Source of the DNA: AP-15 sp963772295
GTDB taxonomy: Bacteria; Pseudomonadota; Alphaproteobacteria; ATCC43930; CGMCC-115725
Assembly (NCBI GenBank): GCA_963772295.1
Contig: CAVYWO010000017.1
Coordinates: forward strand, 372,001 to 436,000
Length of the DNA: 64,000 nt
Direction: 5' to 3'
Shown: positions 12,594 to 21,764 of the stretch, one piece after another
Layout: the number at the start of each line of letters is the position of its first letter
Numbering within the stretch: position 1 is the first letter of the stretch
The notes under the pieces: model-generated
Told to the model about the DNA's origin: nothing
The model's database searches: none
What the model saw: the letters and a program-made list of their open reading frames with translations, nothing else
Translations under genes and position numbers: made by a program

Positions 12594-12842
12594 TCAGCGG
12601 CAAACGTAGCGAGCGATCTCGGCGCTGCCGTCGAGAATCTCGCTCTCGCGCCGCGCGGCTTTGCCCGATGACTGACAGTGCAGCGCGGCGAGTTGATCCG
12701 CCGCGACGACATCGGTCTCGTCGGGGTACCAGCGTACCGTGATCGCATCGGGCGATTTGCTGAGCACCCAGGGCTGAGTGCTGCAGGCCCCAACACCGAG
12801 CAGCACCAACGTTCCGGCGATTAGCCGCATAGCCGATTTCAT
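12594..12842 (-). CDS. Small predicted lipoprotein of unknown function
   Basis: An 82-residue protein with a short signal and lipobox (MKSAMRLIAGTLVLLGVGAC). The mature part, about 63 residues, contains ITVRWYPDETDVVAADQLAA, then a Cys-containing segment (ALHCQSSGKAA) and ends IARYVCR; the two Cys could form a disulfide. The start at 12842 has GAAGGCGG upstream. A longer frame from 13121 was rejected because the lipoprotein signal would become internal. An 18-base perfect palindrome lies just upstream at 12865-12882. I do not recognise the family beyond a lipoprotein. Confidence 0.7.
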   Translation of the reverse strand: MKSAMRLIAGTLVLLGVGACSTQPWVLSKSPDAITVRWYPDETDVVAADQLAALHCQSSGKAARRESEILDGSAEIARYVCR

Positions 12843-13236
12843 CGCGATGCCGCCTTCTAATGCTCGTTGCCGGCCGGCAACGCCGGCGGGGGATTCCGCC
12901 CCCACCAGCAATGTCCTTTTAGCGCGAGGCCGCTTCCCCAGAAATCGAATTGGCGTGGGGGACGTGACCTGCTCTGGCACCGTCATCACCGACCGATACA
13001 TCGATCGCGCCCGCCATACCTGTACCAGGAATGCCCGAAGTGGATCCCCGGCCGAACCTGACCGTCCGAAATGCCGAGCGAGAACGCCGCGTTCGATAGA
13101 AATCAGTTGATATCTCGCCATCGCATCGGCGCTTGCACCCGTGCTTACCCAGCCCGATTAACCGGGACACGGGAAGCCGACCCTCGGCGGCGGGCCGGAT
13201 CGCTCCGAAACGCTCAGAAGGGCCGGCCAAACCGAA
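12843..13236. other. Intergenic stretch with an 18-bp palindrome
   Basis: No gene recognised. At 12865-12882 there is a perfect palindrome (CGTTGCCGG with its complement), directly upstream of the lipoprotein gene. It is followed by a GC-rich hairpin-like run (GGCGGGGG with CCGCCCCC) at about 12884-12905. Either could be a regulatory or REP-type element. Confidence 0.45.
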
Positions 13237-13410
13237 ATGTCAGGGCCAAAAGCGCCGAAACTCACGGACGACGACATCGAGGCCGCCAAGGCGATGCTCG
13301 CCAATCCTGACATCGGCGTGACTCAAATCGCGCACCGTCTCGGCGTCTCTCCGGCAACGCTCTATCGGTACATCCCCGCCGCGCGAACCGCGAATACTCC
13401 GGAAGTTTGA
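13237..13410 (+). pseudogene. Serine-recombinase C-terminal helix-turn-helix remnant
   Basis: A 57-codon frame reading LTDDDIEAAKAMLANPDIG, then TQIAHRLGVSPATLYRYIP. This is the DNA-binding tail of Hin/TnpR-type resolvases, where it normally follows an approximately 140-residue catalytic domain. No catalytic part precedes it. A resolvase N-terminus lies 4.5 kb away on the opposite strand (17600-17889). It might be expressed as a stand-alone helix-turn-helix peptide, but a relic is more likely. Confidence 0.65.
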
Positions 13411-13477
13411 GAACGATCGCTCTACGGCCCAAGGGACCGGACGTTTTAGTTAGCAGTGTCTAGGGTGCCTCCAGGCT

Positions 13478-14017
13478 TTACCTGAGCTGCTCCATTCGCT
13501 CCCGCTCGACAAAAAACATCCGCGCCAGCCTGCCTTCGCCGAGCGCCTCGCCGAGGACCCGGAAGGCGCAATACGGGATGAGCACCACCAGCATGACGAG
13601 AAAGCCGGCAAGCGTTTCCTCGAGCCGAGGGCCAGCGAGTTCGCCGAGCGCGACGGCGATCGACTGGCGGTGGAACAGGCCGACGACGGCTTCCTCGATG
13701 ATGGTCATGATTATCAGCAGCATCAGAAGGCTGAGCGCCTTGCGTAGTGTCGGCCAGATCAGCGGGCCAGTGGTGGTGCGTTTGCCGATCTTCATGGCAT
13801 CGCCGAGCAGCATGAATTTCGCCAGCACCACGGCCTTGACGATGGCGATACCCCATGGGGTAAATTCGATGCCCTGGGTGTGCAGCACTGCGGTCTTCGT
13901 CAGAATCACCGCTCCGAGGGCGATGTAGAGATAGCGCAGCGGGCTTTCGCGGTGGTCTCGGCTATCACGATAGTCTCCTGCCGCGTCCTTGCGGCTATAG
14001 AGGGTCAACAGCGACAC
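13478..14017 (-). CDS. Four-helix membrane protein of unknown function
   Basis: A 179-residue protein with a charged N-terminus (DAAGDYRDSRDHRESPLRY), then about four hydrophobic segments: ALGAVILTKTAVL, GIAIVKAVVLAKFML, LLMLLIIMTIIEEAVVGLF, and AGFLVMLVVLIPYCAFRVLG. It ends in an amphipathic EGRLARMFFVERERMEQL. It appears to be a conserved hypothetical inner-membrane protein; I cannot assign a reaction. It lies on the same strand as, and directly downstream of, the MscS-type channel, so it may share its transcript. Confidence 0.7.
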   Translation of the reverse strand: MSLLTLYSRKDAAGDYRDSRDHRESPLRYLYIALGAVILTKTAVLHTQGIEFTPWGIAIVKAVVLAKFMLLGDAMKIGKRTTTGPLIWPTLRKALSLLMLLIIMTIIEEAVVGLFHRQSIAVALGELAGPRLEETLAGFLVMLVVLIPYCAFRVLGEALGEGRLARMFFVERERMEQLR

Positions 14018-14097
14018 GCACCGTGTCCCGCCTGAGCGTCGCGGCTAATCAACCGAGCATGACCCCGGCCGGGGAAGGAGGAAGGCCGCTCTCTCAG

Positions 14098-16286
14098 CTA
14101 CTCCGCCGCTGCGGGATGGGCCAACTTGAGTGCCTGCTGGGCGACAGCGGCAGCGGCGGGTTCGCCGTCGCCGGCAATCTGCACGGTCGGGTAGGCGAAT
14201 TTGATGCCGTTGGCGTCGAACGCCTTTTTGATCATGGCAAGGGCCTGGCGCCGGATGACGAAATTCTCGCCCGGCAAAGTCATCATCTTCGTTCGCAGCT
14301 GCACCGCGAAATCGCCAAGCGCGTCGACACCCTGCATCTTCAACGGCTGCAAGATCAGCGGCGCGAATTCGGGATCCTTCGCCAGGTCGAGCCCGACCTG
14401 CTTGATCAGCTTCCTGGCCTTGTCGATGTCGCTGTCATAGGTGATGCCGACCATCAGTTTGTCGATCACCCAGTCGCGGCTTTGGTTCTGAACCGCGCCC
14501 AAAAGCCCGAACGGCACGGTGTAGAGGGCGCCACGTTGATGGCGCAGCCTGACCGAGCGAAAGCTGAAGGATTCGACGGTGCCCTTGTAGTTGCCGCTCT
14601 GAATGTACTCGCCGACCCGGAAGGCGTCGTCGAGCAGGTAGAACATGCCGGCAATCACGTCGCGCACCAGCGACTGGGCGCCGAAGCCGATCGCGACGCC
14701 GAGGACGCCGGCACCGGCGATCAGCGGTCCGATCTCGACGCCCATTGCCGCGAGCGACATCATCGCTGCAAATACGATGACTACGACGAACAGGACATTG
14801 CGGAAAATGGGCAGGAGCGTATGGAGCCGCGCCCGCCGTCGCGCCTCGTCGGTGTTCGGCTGACCGAGATCCTCGACCTCGGCGAGCTTGCGATCGATCG
14901 CCGTCTTCACAGCGTGCCAGAACACGTCGGCGACGAGGACGATGATGACTGCGCTCAACATGCCGTGGACGAAGCGGGCGAACGGCGTGTCCTGCCCGGC
15001 GATGTGCACGAGGTCGATATCCCAGCCCCAGGCGAGCGTCGCTGCCGCGCCAATGATCAAGAGCGCCCGCAAACCGCGCTCGAGGCTCACCGCGATGACG
15101 CTCGGCGGACCGTCACCAACCTGCGGCGCACCTGGCGGCTGAAGCAGGTGCTCGACCGCCCGCCGGATCACGCCGTTGGCCAGCGGCAGGGTGATAATGA
15201 CGAGGAGCAGCCAGAAGCCCGGCATGGCCCTCGCCACCCAAAGCCCCCACAACAGCACGAAGCCGACCGACAAGAGAGCGTTCTGTGCGCCTCGGCCGAC
15301 AACACGATGCGTAACGGGTGCCGACACTTCGCTGCTCCGGTCGCGCGCGACCGGCCGGCGCCACACGGATTCCAGCGCAATGGCGAGGAGACCGAGGCCA
15401 AGCACGTTGGCGACGAGCTGGCGCCCTGCCAGAGAAAAGCCGAGAGCGCTGAGCACGCCGATCGTCACCCAGCCGAAGGCAAACCAGCCGACAAAGGCGG
15501 TGAGCCGTCGGCACCAGAACCGAGCGGTCACCCGATCCGTCGGAACGATGCGGAAGCGCTCGGCATCGGGGGCGAGCAGAAAATCGCCGACGACCGCCGC
15601 GATGCGGGTGACGAGGAAGGCGACGAGATAGCCGAGCAGCATCTGGCGCAGGAGCGGCGGCCAATCGTGCGCCAGGAAGGGGCCGAGGCTCCCGATGGCG
15701 AACGCTACGACCACGCCGAAGACAAAGGCGAGACGCGCCGCGATGAGACGCAGGCGATCGTTTACAGTCTCCATTGGCAGCGCGGCGAGGCGTTCGCGTG
15801 TCTTCTGCGTCGCCCTGCGAAACAGCCACTCGACGCCGTAGCCCAAAGCCGCAAAGGCAAGGACGAGGACCAGAACGGTCCCCCGAGTTGGAATCTGTGC
15901 CTGGAGGAGGCCGTAGGCCCGTTCCAACTGGTTCGGCAGATCGGGGAGCGCGGCGGCGAGGGCGGCGATGTGCTCTCGCGTCGCGCCGACTCGGGTATCG
16001 ATGTATTCCGAGACCGTCTCTTCGTGCGCCGCCGGTTTTTTGGAGGCTTCGGCAGCGTGCTGCTGTTCCAGCCACTTCTGAAATCTTCGGATCGGCGAGC
16101 AATGCAATGAACTCGGCGATCTCCGGCGATGTTGCCGCCTCTCCGCTCGTCGATGATGCCCCGCCCGACCCTGTATGCGTGGCCGCAAAGATGCCTGATG
16201 TCGGCATCATCAAAAAGATGATCGCCGTAAGCAAGAATGCCGCGGCACTCAGCACGGCGTCTTTAATTGTTTTTCTGCTGGACATC
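14098..16286 (-). CDS. MscS-family mechanosensitive channel, frameshifted near the N-terminus
   Basis: A large MscS-like channel of about 725 residues when the two frames are joined. The N-terminus (ATG 16286) has a signal peptide (MSSRKTIKDAVLSAAAFLL onward, ending GIFAA). The reading continues to ALLADPKI, and then the protein resumes in another frame as QKWLEQQHAAEA. Removing one T from the TTT at about 16080 restores it. The rest is intact: about nine hydrophobic segments, the pore helix region AGAGVLGVAIGFGAQSLVRD, and the cytoplasmic beta domain with GTVESFSFRSVRLR. Such channels vent solutes on hypo-osmotic shock. The single shift may be a sequence error. Confidence 0.82.
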
Positions 16287-16439
16287 CGATCGCCTCCCCG
16301 ACGACCTCCCGCGAGGGGAGCAGCGTACACCCTCGATGCCGTTTGGGCCCGCGTAATTCGCGGTGCGATAAGCGGAAGAAAGGGAGGCTCGTCTCCCATG
16401 GTCAGCTTTAGTCGCCAGCCAGCAGAACCACCCAAAATT

Positions 16440-16981
16440 CTGGAGCAGCTGCGGCGACAGCATGGCGTTGCGGTCCCCGGCCTCCGCCGGGGCGGGCTCT
16501 TGCGGCCCTTGCCCTCCTCGACCCCGCAGCAGCAGCATGCGCTCGGAATCGATGTCGCCGACCTTGAGCGCGACGACCTCGGAGACGCCCAGTCCGGCGC
16601 CGTATGCGGTGGCCAGCGCCGCCTTGTACTTCGGCCCCGGCGCCGCCTGGAGCAGAAGCGTGACCTCCTCGACGCTTAGCACGGCCGGCAGCCGGCGCGG
16701 TTCGCGCACCACCGTGAGCCGCCGGGAAAGGTCCGGCCGGTCGAGCGTCTCGGTGAAGAAAAAGCGTAGGGCCGCGACTGCACTGTTGATGCTCGGCGGC
16801 TGCACGCCGGACTGCGTCTGGTGCAGCTGGAAGCGGCGCAGATCCTCCGCCGTCGCCGTGTCGGGCGACCGGCCGATGAAGGCCGCCAAACGTTGCGCGT
16901 CTTCTCGGTGAAGCCGCGCACCCTCATGTCCTCGATCATGCGCGCCCGCAGTGCGCTGACGGGCCGCTGCGAAGGGGTCAT
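16440..16981 (-). pseudogene. Tyrosine recombinase (phage-integrase family) fragment
   Basis: The start at ATG 16981 has a good AGGAG site and reads LRARMIEDMRVRGFTEKTR. The protein then shifts frame near 16890 and continues LAAFIGRSPDTATAEDL, INSAVAALRFFFTETL, LPAVLSVEEVTLLLQAAPG and GAGLGVSEVVALKVGDIDS. This is the pattern of integrases associated with IS91-like and integron-type elements. The first catalytic Arg of the family (GAGLRVSE) is Gly here. The match stops after NAMLSPQLLQ, so the second catalytic box and the Tyr are gone. It is non-functional. Confidence 0.75.
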
Positions 16982-17370
16982 CGGGGTCTCCTTTCTCGAG
17001 CCGAGGGTTGCTGGACCTTCGATGCTCGGGATCGGACGCCCCGGCCGTCACGCCTTACCGATCACCACGATGCAAAACGCGCCGACCGTGACGCGCACCC
17101 CTCCCGCGGCTGGTATCGAGGTGCTTGCATTCGAGGCTGAGGTTGAAGGATCCAAGGCTTGGCAGCACAGCACAATAAGCAGAACTAAATTCAGCGTTCC
17201 GATTATCTATGGCGCTCAACGCATTGGTCGCGGGTGACATTTTCATTCCTCAACGCCGGCGCAGGCCCGCTCCGTGTTTTTCGCTGAATTGTATGAAATT
17301 GGTCATAACGTCGATCAGCCAACTCTTTTTGATTTGACAGCGACGTGAAGCACTGGCAGAGCGATTTTCC
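16982..17370. other. Intergenic stretch within the mobile-element scar
   Basis: I see no supported gene. Base composition becomes more AT-rich from about 17150 to 17380 than in the flanks, which fits foreign or non-coding DNA. Confidence 0.4.
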
Positions 17371-17535
17371 ATGCAGGACAACTCACTTCAAATGACACCC
17401 AAGGCAGCGGTGCAAAACGAACTCGCTTACCTCATCCAATGGACTGAGCAGGCAGACTTGCGCAATATCGCAGGTGCCTCGCGCTACGTGCTTACCGTCG
17501 TCACTGAAAGCCTCGACAACAAACGCGGGCGCTGA
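17371..17535 (+). CDS. Small hypothetical protein (54 aa)
   Basis: A short frame from ATG 17371 to TGA 17535 encodes a mixed-composition peptide (MQDNSLQMTPKAAVQNELAY, LIQWTEQADLRNIAGASRYV, LTVVTESLDNKRGR). Its residue use looks protein-like rather than the Arg/Ala/Pro bias of shadow frames. Two helices are plausible. I do not recognise it. No strong ribosome binding site is visible, so confidence is low. Confidence 0.35.
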   Translation: MQDNSLQMTPKAAVQNELAYLIQWTEQADLRNIAGASRYVLTVVTESLDNKRGR

Positions 17536-17599
17536 TTTTCCACAATTTCTATCTTGCGCCGACAACTCATCATCCGGGCAAAGCTTAATCTGCCGCGCG

Positions 17600-17889
17600 A
17601 GCCGTCTCCCCCGGACCCTTGTCCCAGCCCTGGCGTTGCGCGAGCGATGACACGGCCTCGATCAGAGGGGCAGCGAGCGGCCAAGCCGGTCGAGCTCCCA
17701 GACGATCAGGACATTACCCTCGCGCAGGCAATCGAGTGCCGGCTGCAAACCCGGCCGATCGGCCCGAGCGCCGGAGGCGTGATCATCAAAGATCTCGGAA
17801 CATCCCGCAGCGCCGAGGGCGTCGACTTGCAGGGCCGGGCCAGGGTCGAGCGTGCCGACGCGGGCGTAGCCGATGTGTGCCACAGGCAA
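17600..17889 (-). pseudogene. Serine resolvase N-terminal catalytic domain remnant
   Basis: The minus strand from 17889 reads HIGYARVGTLDPGPALQVDAL, an AGCSEIFDDHASGARADRP block and VLIVWELDRLGRSL. These are the landmarks of the resolvase/invertase catalytic domain. The usual nucleophile Ser in YARVST is replaced (YARVGT). A stop follows after RSLPL; in the next frame LIEAVSSLAQRQG continues for a short distance before homology ends. It is broken and truncated. The matching helix-turn-helix tail may be the fragment at 13237-13410. Confidence 0.75.
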
Positions 17890-18092
17890 ATGTCCGCGTT
17901 ACGGTCCGACAATCGTGCAATATGCGGCCGGCCACTCATTGGTTGATCTGCGTCAACGTCGCCGTTGAGATTGGGGTCACGGCGATCGTCCCCGGGCTCC
18001 GGTCGATCCCCGACGGGCGCGGGTTGACGCACTACCGCCCTGCTCGACCGACTGCTCATCTTCGTCGCGGGCTGACGGCACAGGAGGAGTGT

Positions 18093-18536
18093 ATGGATCT
18101 GCCCCGCGGCCTGACGCTGAGCTTCGAGGACCAACCCGCCGCCGCGAACCGCAAGGCGATCAACGATGCCCTGGTCGAATTCAACCGGCCCCATCTGCAC
18201 GATCCCGCGTTCGGCCGCTTCGGCCTCTTTGTCCGCGGCGAGACCGGCGCGCTGATGGCCGGGCTCGTCGCCGGCTTCTATGCGGGCTGGCTGTTCGTCG
18301 ACAATTTGTGGGTGCATGCCGCGGTTCGCCGGCATGGCATCGGGCGCCAGCTGTTGCTGGAAGCGGAGCGCCGGGCGCTGGCCGGCGGCTGTCATTCGGT
18401 CTGGCTCGACACCTGGTCGTTTCAGGCGCCCGATTTTTACCGAAGGCTTGGCTACGAGGTGTTCGGCACGCTCGACTATCCGCCCGACCATCAGCGATTG
18501 TTCTTGAAGAAGCGCCTGAGCCCGGAGGTTCGGTGA
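18093..18536 (+). CDS. GNAT-family N-acetyltransferase
   Basis: A 147-residue acetyltransferase with the acetyl-CoA-binding signature VRRHGIGRQLLLEAERRA after LFVDNLWVHAA, and the C-terminal GCHSVWLDTWSFQAPDFYRRLGYEVFG block. Members of this family acetylate small molecules or protein N-termini; the substrate is not predictable here. The ATG at 18093 follows AGGAGG, an unusually strong site for this window. Its stop overlaps the GTG start of mazG (GTGA), so the two are translationally coupled. Confidence 0.85.
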   Translation: MDLPRGLTLSFEDQPAAANRKAINDALVEFNRPHLHDPAFGRFGLFVRGETGALMAGLVAGFYAGWLFVDNLWVHAAVRRHGIGRQLLLEAERRALAGGCHSVWLDTWSFQAPDFYRRLGYEVFGTLDYPPDHQRLFLKKRLSPEVR

Positions 18537-19365
18537 TCGCCGCCCTCGACCGACTGCTTGCGATCATGGCGCGGCTGCGCGACAGGGAGCGCGGCTGCCC
18601 CTGGGACCTCGAGCAGAATTTTGCGACGATTGCGCCCTATACGATCGAGGAGGCCTATGAGGTTGCCGACGCGATCGCCCGCGGCGACCCGGCGGCGCTC
18701 AAGGACGAACTCGGCGATCTCTTATTTCAGGTGGTCTTTCACGCGCGCCTCGCCGAAGAAGCGGGGCTGTTCGATTTCGCCGCGGTTGCCGCGGCGATCG
18801 CCGACAAGATGGTGCGCCGCCACCCGCATGTCTTCGGCGACGTCGAGATTCCCCGGAACCGCCCGCAGGGCGGGCTGTCCGGGGGTCGGCGGCGGCGCAA
18901 AGTGCAGCCTGGGAGGAGCACAAGGCCCGGGAGCGGGCGGCCCGGGCCGCAGCGACGGGGTGCGGCGAAAGCGTACTCGACGGGGTGGCGCTCGCTCTCC
19001 CTGCCCTGCTCCGCGCCGCGAAGATGCAACGTCGCGCGGCGCGGATCGGCTTTGATTGGCCCGAGCCGCGGCCGGTCCTCGCCAAGCTGACCGAGGAGAT
19101 CGGCGAACTCGAAGCCGAACTCGAAGCCGGGGCCGATGCGGCAAGGATCGAGGACGAGCTCGGCGATCTCTTGTTCGCCGTCGCCAATCTCGCGCGCAAG
19201 CTCGAGCTCGATCCGGAGGCGGCACTGCGCCGGGCGACGGCAAAATTCGAGCGGCGCTTTCGCCGCCTCGAAGTTCTCGCCAAGGAACGCGGCAGCGGAC
19301 GCGATCTCGATGCGCTCGACGCCCTATGGCAAGAGGTCAAGCGCGCCGAAGGCGAAGGCGGCTGA
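18533..19365 (+). CDS. mazG: Nucleoside triphosphate pyrophosphohydrolase MazG, frameshifted
   Basis: MazG hydrolyses nucleoside triphosphates to monophosphates, cleaning the pool and modulating stress signalling. The GTG start at 18533 overlaps the GNAT stop. The first domain reads CPWDLEQNFATIAPYTIEEA and ALKDELGDLLFQVVFHA. After HPHVFGDVEI the frame is lost and resumes in another one with SAAAQSAAWEEHKARERA. It then gives the second domain: KLTEEIGELEAEL and IEDELGDLLFAVANLARKL. One indel between about 18850 and 18885 explains it. Both EExxE/ExxD metal sites survive, so an assembly error is plausible. Confidence 0.85.
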
Positions 19366-19412
19366 GAGTTCGAGAGCCACCCGGCGATCGCGCGGGGCGA
19401 TCGTTCGCCGCA

Positions 19413-20717
19413 TCAATGCGGGCGTTGCCGATGGCGCAGGCGGGCGATATCGGCCGGCGACAGCCGCACCGAGAGATGGGCGGCCTCGTCGTCGTCGCGC
19501 CGGCCCAGCACCGCGCCGCGGCGATAGATCCAGGCCAGGGTTTTGCCGTCGGCGAGCGGGATGTCGATCGTCACCTTGCCAGTCTCGTTGTCCAATTGGC
19601 GGTCGATCCGTTCGAGGAGGGCTTCGCAACCCTCCCCGCTGACCGCCGAGACCGCCGCGCATCGCCCGTTGCGCGCGGCCTCGAGGCGCAGCCGCGCGCG
19701 GCCGTCCGGCGTCAACAGGTCGATCTTGTTCAGCGCCTCGATCAGCGCGCCGTCGCTGCGCTCACCGAGCCCGAGCTGGGCGAGGATGGAGAGCACGTCC
19801 GCCCGCTGCGCTTCGCTCTCGGGATGGTGGATATCGCGGACATGGACGATGATGTCGGCCTCGACGACCTCTTCGAGCGTCGCCCGAAAAGCGGCAACAA
19901 GATGGGTCGGCAGATCGGAAATGAAGCCGACCGTATCGGACAGGATCGCGGCGCGGCCCGAGGGCAGATCGAGGCGCCGCATCGTCGGGTCCAAGGTCGC
20001 GAACAGGATCTCGCCGGCGATCACCGCGGATTGTGTCAACCGGTTGAACAAGCTCGATTTACCGGCGTTGGTATAGCCCACTAGCGCGACCACCGCAAAC
20101 GGTACCCGGCGGCGCGCCTGGCGCTGCAGCGCGCGCCGGGACTTGATCGCCTCGAGCTCGCGCTTGAGGCGGGCGATGCGGTCGTCGATCAGGCGACGGT
20201 CAATTTCGAGCTGGCTTTCGCCGGGACCGCCGAGAAAGCCGAACCCGCCGCGTTGCCGTTCGAGATGGGTCCACGACCGCACCAGCCGCGAGCGCTGATA
20301 GGAAAGCGCGGCCAGCTCGACCTGCAGGCGGCCCTCATGGGTGCGCGCCCGCGCGGCGAAGATCTCGAGGATCAGCCCGGTGCGATCGATCACCTTGGTC
20401 TGCCAGCGGCGTTCCAGATTGCGCTGCTGCACCGGAGAAAGTGCGGCGTTGACAATGACCAGCCCGATTGCGTTCGCGCTGATCCGGAGGGCCAGAGTGT
20501 CGAGGGTGCCGCTGCCAAAGAGGGTGCCCGGACGCGGTGCCGCAAGGCGCGCGATTTCGGCACCCACGACCTCGATCCGGATCGTCCGCGCCAGAGCCAC
20601 CGCTTCGTCGAGGCGAGCCTCGGCCGAACGCCCATCGACCCAGCCCCCGCCAGGGGGCGCTTTGCGCACCGGATGCACGACGAGCGCACGCCCGGTCGGG
20701 GCGCCCTCGGCGGTCAC
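19413..20717 (-). CDS. hflX: Ribosome-associated GTPase HflX
   Basis: A 434-residue GTPase that binds the large ribosomal subunit and helps rescue or split stalled ribosomes. The N-terminal HflX domain contains GTLFGSGTLDTL, a coiled region, and FLGGPGESQLEIDRR. The G domain has G1 GYTNAGKSSLFN, G3 SDTVGFISDLP and G4 ALNKIDLL. The start is GTG at 20717, 17 bases after the hfq stop. The hfq-hflX order is conserved in proteobacteria. It is convergent with mazG, with 47 bases between the stops. Confidence 0.96.
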   Translation of the reverse strand: MTAEGAPTGRALVVHPVRKAPPGGGWVDGRSAEARLDEAVALARTIRIEVVGAEIARLAAPRPGTLFGSGTLDTLALRISANAIGLVIVNAALSPVQQRNLERRWQTKVIDRTGLILEIFAARARTHEGRLQVELAALSYQRSRLVRSWTHLERQRGGFGFLGGPGESQLEIDRRLIDDRIARLKRELEAIKSRRALQRQARRRVPFAVVALVGYTNAGKSSLFNRLTQSAVIAGEILFATLDPTMRRLDLPSGRAAILSDTVGFISDLPTHLVAAFRATLEEVVEADIIVHVRDIHHPESEAQRADVLSILAQLGLGERSDGALIEALNKIDLLTPDGRARLRLEAARNGRCAAVSAVSGEGCEALLERIDRQLDNETGKVTIDIPLADGKTLAWIYRRGAVLGRRDDDEAAHLSVRLSPADIARLRHRQRPH

Positions 20718-20734
20718 CGGCTTCGGCGTGTAGA

Positions 20735-20986
20735 TCAGGTCTCGGCGACCTCCGCGTTTCCTTCGAACAGCTGAATGGGTTGCGCCGGCATCACGGTCGA
20801 GATCGCGTGCTTATAGACCAACTGCGAATGCGCATCGCGCCGAAGCAGAACACAGAAATTATCGAACCAAGTAATGATACCCTGAAGCTTGACCCCGTTC
20901 ACGAGAAACACTGTCAACGGTGTCTTGTTCTTTCGCACGTGGTTGAGAAAGACATCCTGTACGTTTTGTGATTTCTCCACAGACAT
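20735..20986 (-). CDS. hfq: RNA chaperone Hfq
   Basis: An 83-residue Sm-like RNA chaperone that pairs small RNAs with their targets. It has the Sm1 segment TPLTVFLVNGVKLQGIITWF and the diagnostic YKHA in LVYKHAISTV, which shapes the proximal RNA-binding pore. The C-terminal tail is short (FEGNAEVAET), as in other alphaproteobacteria. The start MSVEKSQNVQ at 20986 matches the family; a longer frame to 21034 does not. The gene sits at the end of the Ntr cluster, in front of hflX. Confidence 0.97.
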   Translation of the reverse strand: MSVEKSQNVQDVFLNHVRKNKTPLTVFLVNGVKLQGIITWFDNFCVLLRRDAHSQLVYKHAISTVMPAQPIQLFEGNAEVAET

Positions 20987-21103
20987 GGGTATTCTCCCAT
21001 TCCCCCTTCTTGGAGCCGAGTGGGCCCAGCTCACGCCAAAACCGGCAGCCCACGGCGAAATGCTGCCGCGGTGCCGCTACCAAGATGGGCCGCCGCCGCC
21101 GAA

Positions 21104-21760
21104 TCACAAGGCCTCGAACAGGCGATACAAGGCCTCGGCATCGGGACATCGCCAACGCGGCGCGCCAGCCGCCGGCTCGGTCAGGGTCAACCCGACACCG
21201 AGCAGGATCGGCACGCAGCCGCTGTTCCAGGCGCATTCGATGTCGACGCCGGTGTCGCCGACGAGCCAGACCTGTTCGCCGCCGCCGACCCCGCTCGGCT
21301 GCAACGCCAGTGCCACCGGTGCCGGATCCGGCTTGTCGGCGGCCGCGTCACCGGCGCCGACGATGCTGCCGAAAAACCCGGTCCAGCCCAGTTCCGCCAC
21401 CTCCCGCCGCAGCAGGCTGCCGGTCTTGTTGCTGACCACGCCGAGGAAGACCCGCCTGCCGACCAACCGCTCGAGCAACTCGCGGCGCCCCAGCAGCGGG
21501 CTGAGGCGTTCGAGATGGATGGCGCGAAAGGCGTCGAGGTAGATCTGCCGGGCCTCGGCCCAGCGCTCCCCGAAATGGCGGGGAAAGCTGTCGCGCAGGC
21601 TCAGGCGAACCCGCTCCTTGGTTTGTTGGAGCGACCACGGCGGCTTCCGCATCGCCGCCATGACGACGTTCAAGGCCTCGTGGATCGTCGCCCAGCTGTC
21701 GACGAGCGTGTTGTCCCAATCGAACAGAATGGCCTGCGGGCGGACGACGACCCCGACCAC
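21104..21760 (-). CDS. HAD-superfamily phosphatase (phosphoglycolate-phosphatase-like)
   Basis: A 218-residue HAD hydrolase with all four motifs: nucleophile DWDNT in AILFDWDNTLVDSW, motif II VVSNKT, motif III Lys in DKPDPAP, and motif IV VGDTGVDIECA. The cap between motifs I and II is helical. GTG at 21760, four bases after the ntrX stop, was chosen because it gives the usual short lead to the first motif. An earlier in-frame start at 21808 lies inside ntrX. Its position between ntrX and hfq suggests co-transcription. The substrate is unknown. Confidence 0.85.
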   Translation of the reverse strand: MVGVVVRPQAILFDWDNTLVDSWATIHEALNVVMAAMRKPPWSLQQTKERVRLSLRDSFPRHFGERWAEARQIYLDAFRAIHLERLSPLLGRRELLERLVGRRVFLGVVSNKTGSLLRREVAELGWTGFFGSIVGAGDAAADKPDPAPVALALQPSGVGGGEQVWLVGDTGVDIECAWNSGCVPILLGVGLTLTEPAAGAPRWRCPDAEALYRLFEAL

Positions 21761-21764
21761 CCGG

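Noticed and set aside
14023..16110. 695-codon open frame on the plus strand
   Set aside because: It is antisense to the MscS channel; its Asp/Arg/His/Gln-rich composition is that of a mirror frame.
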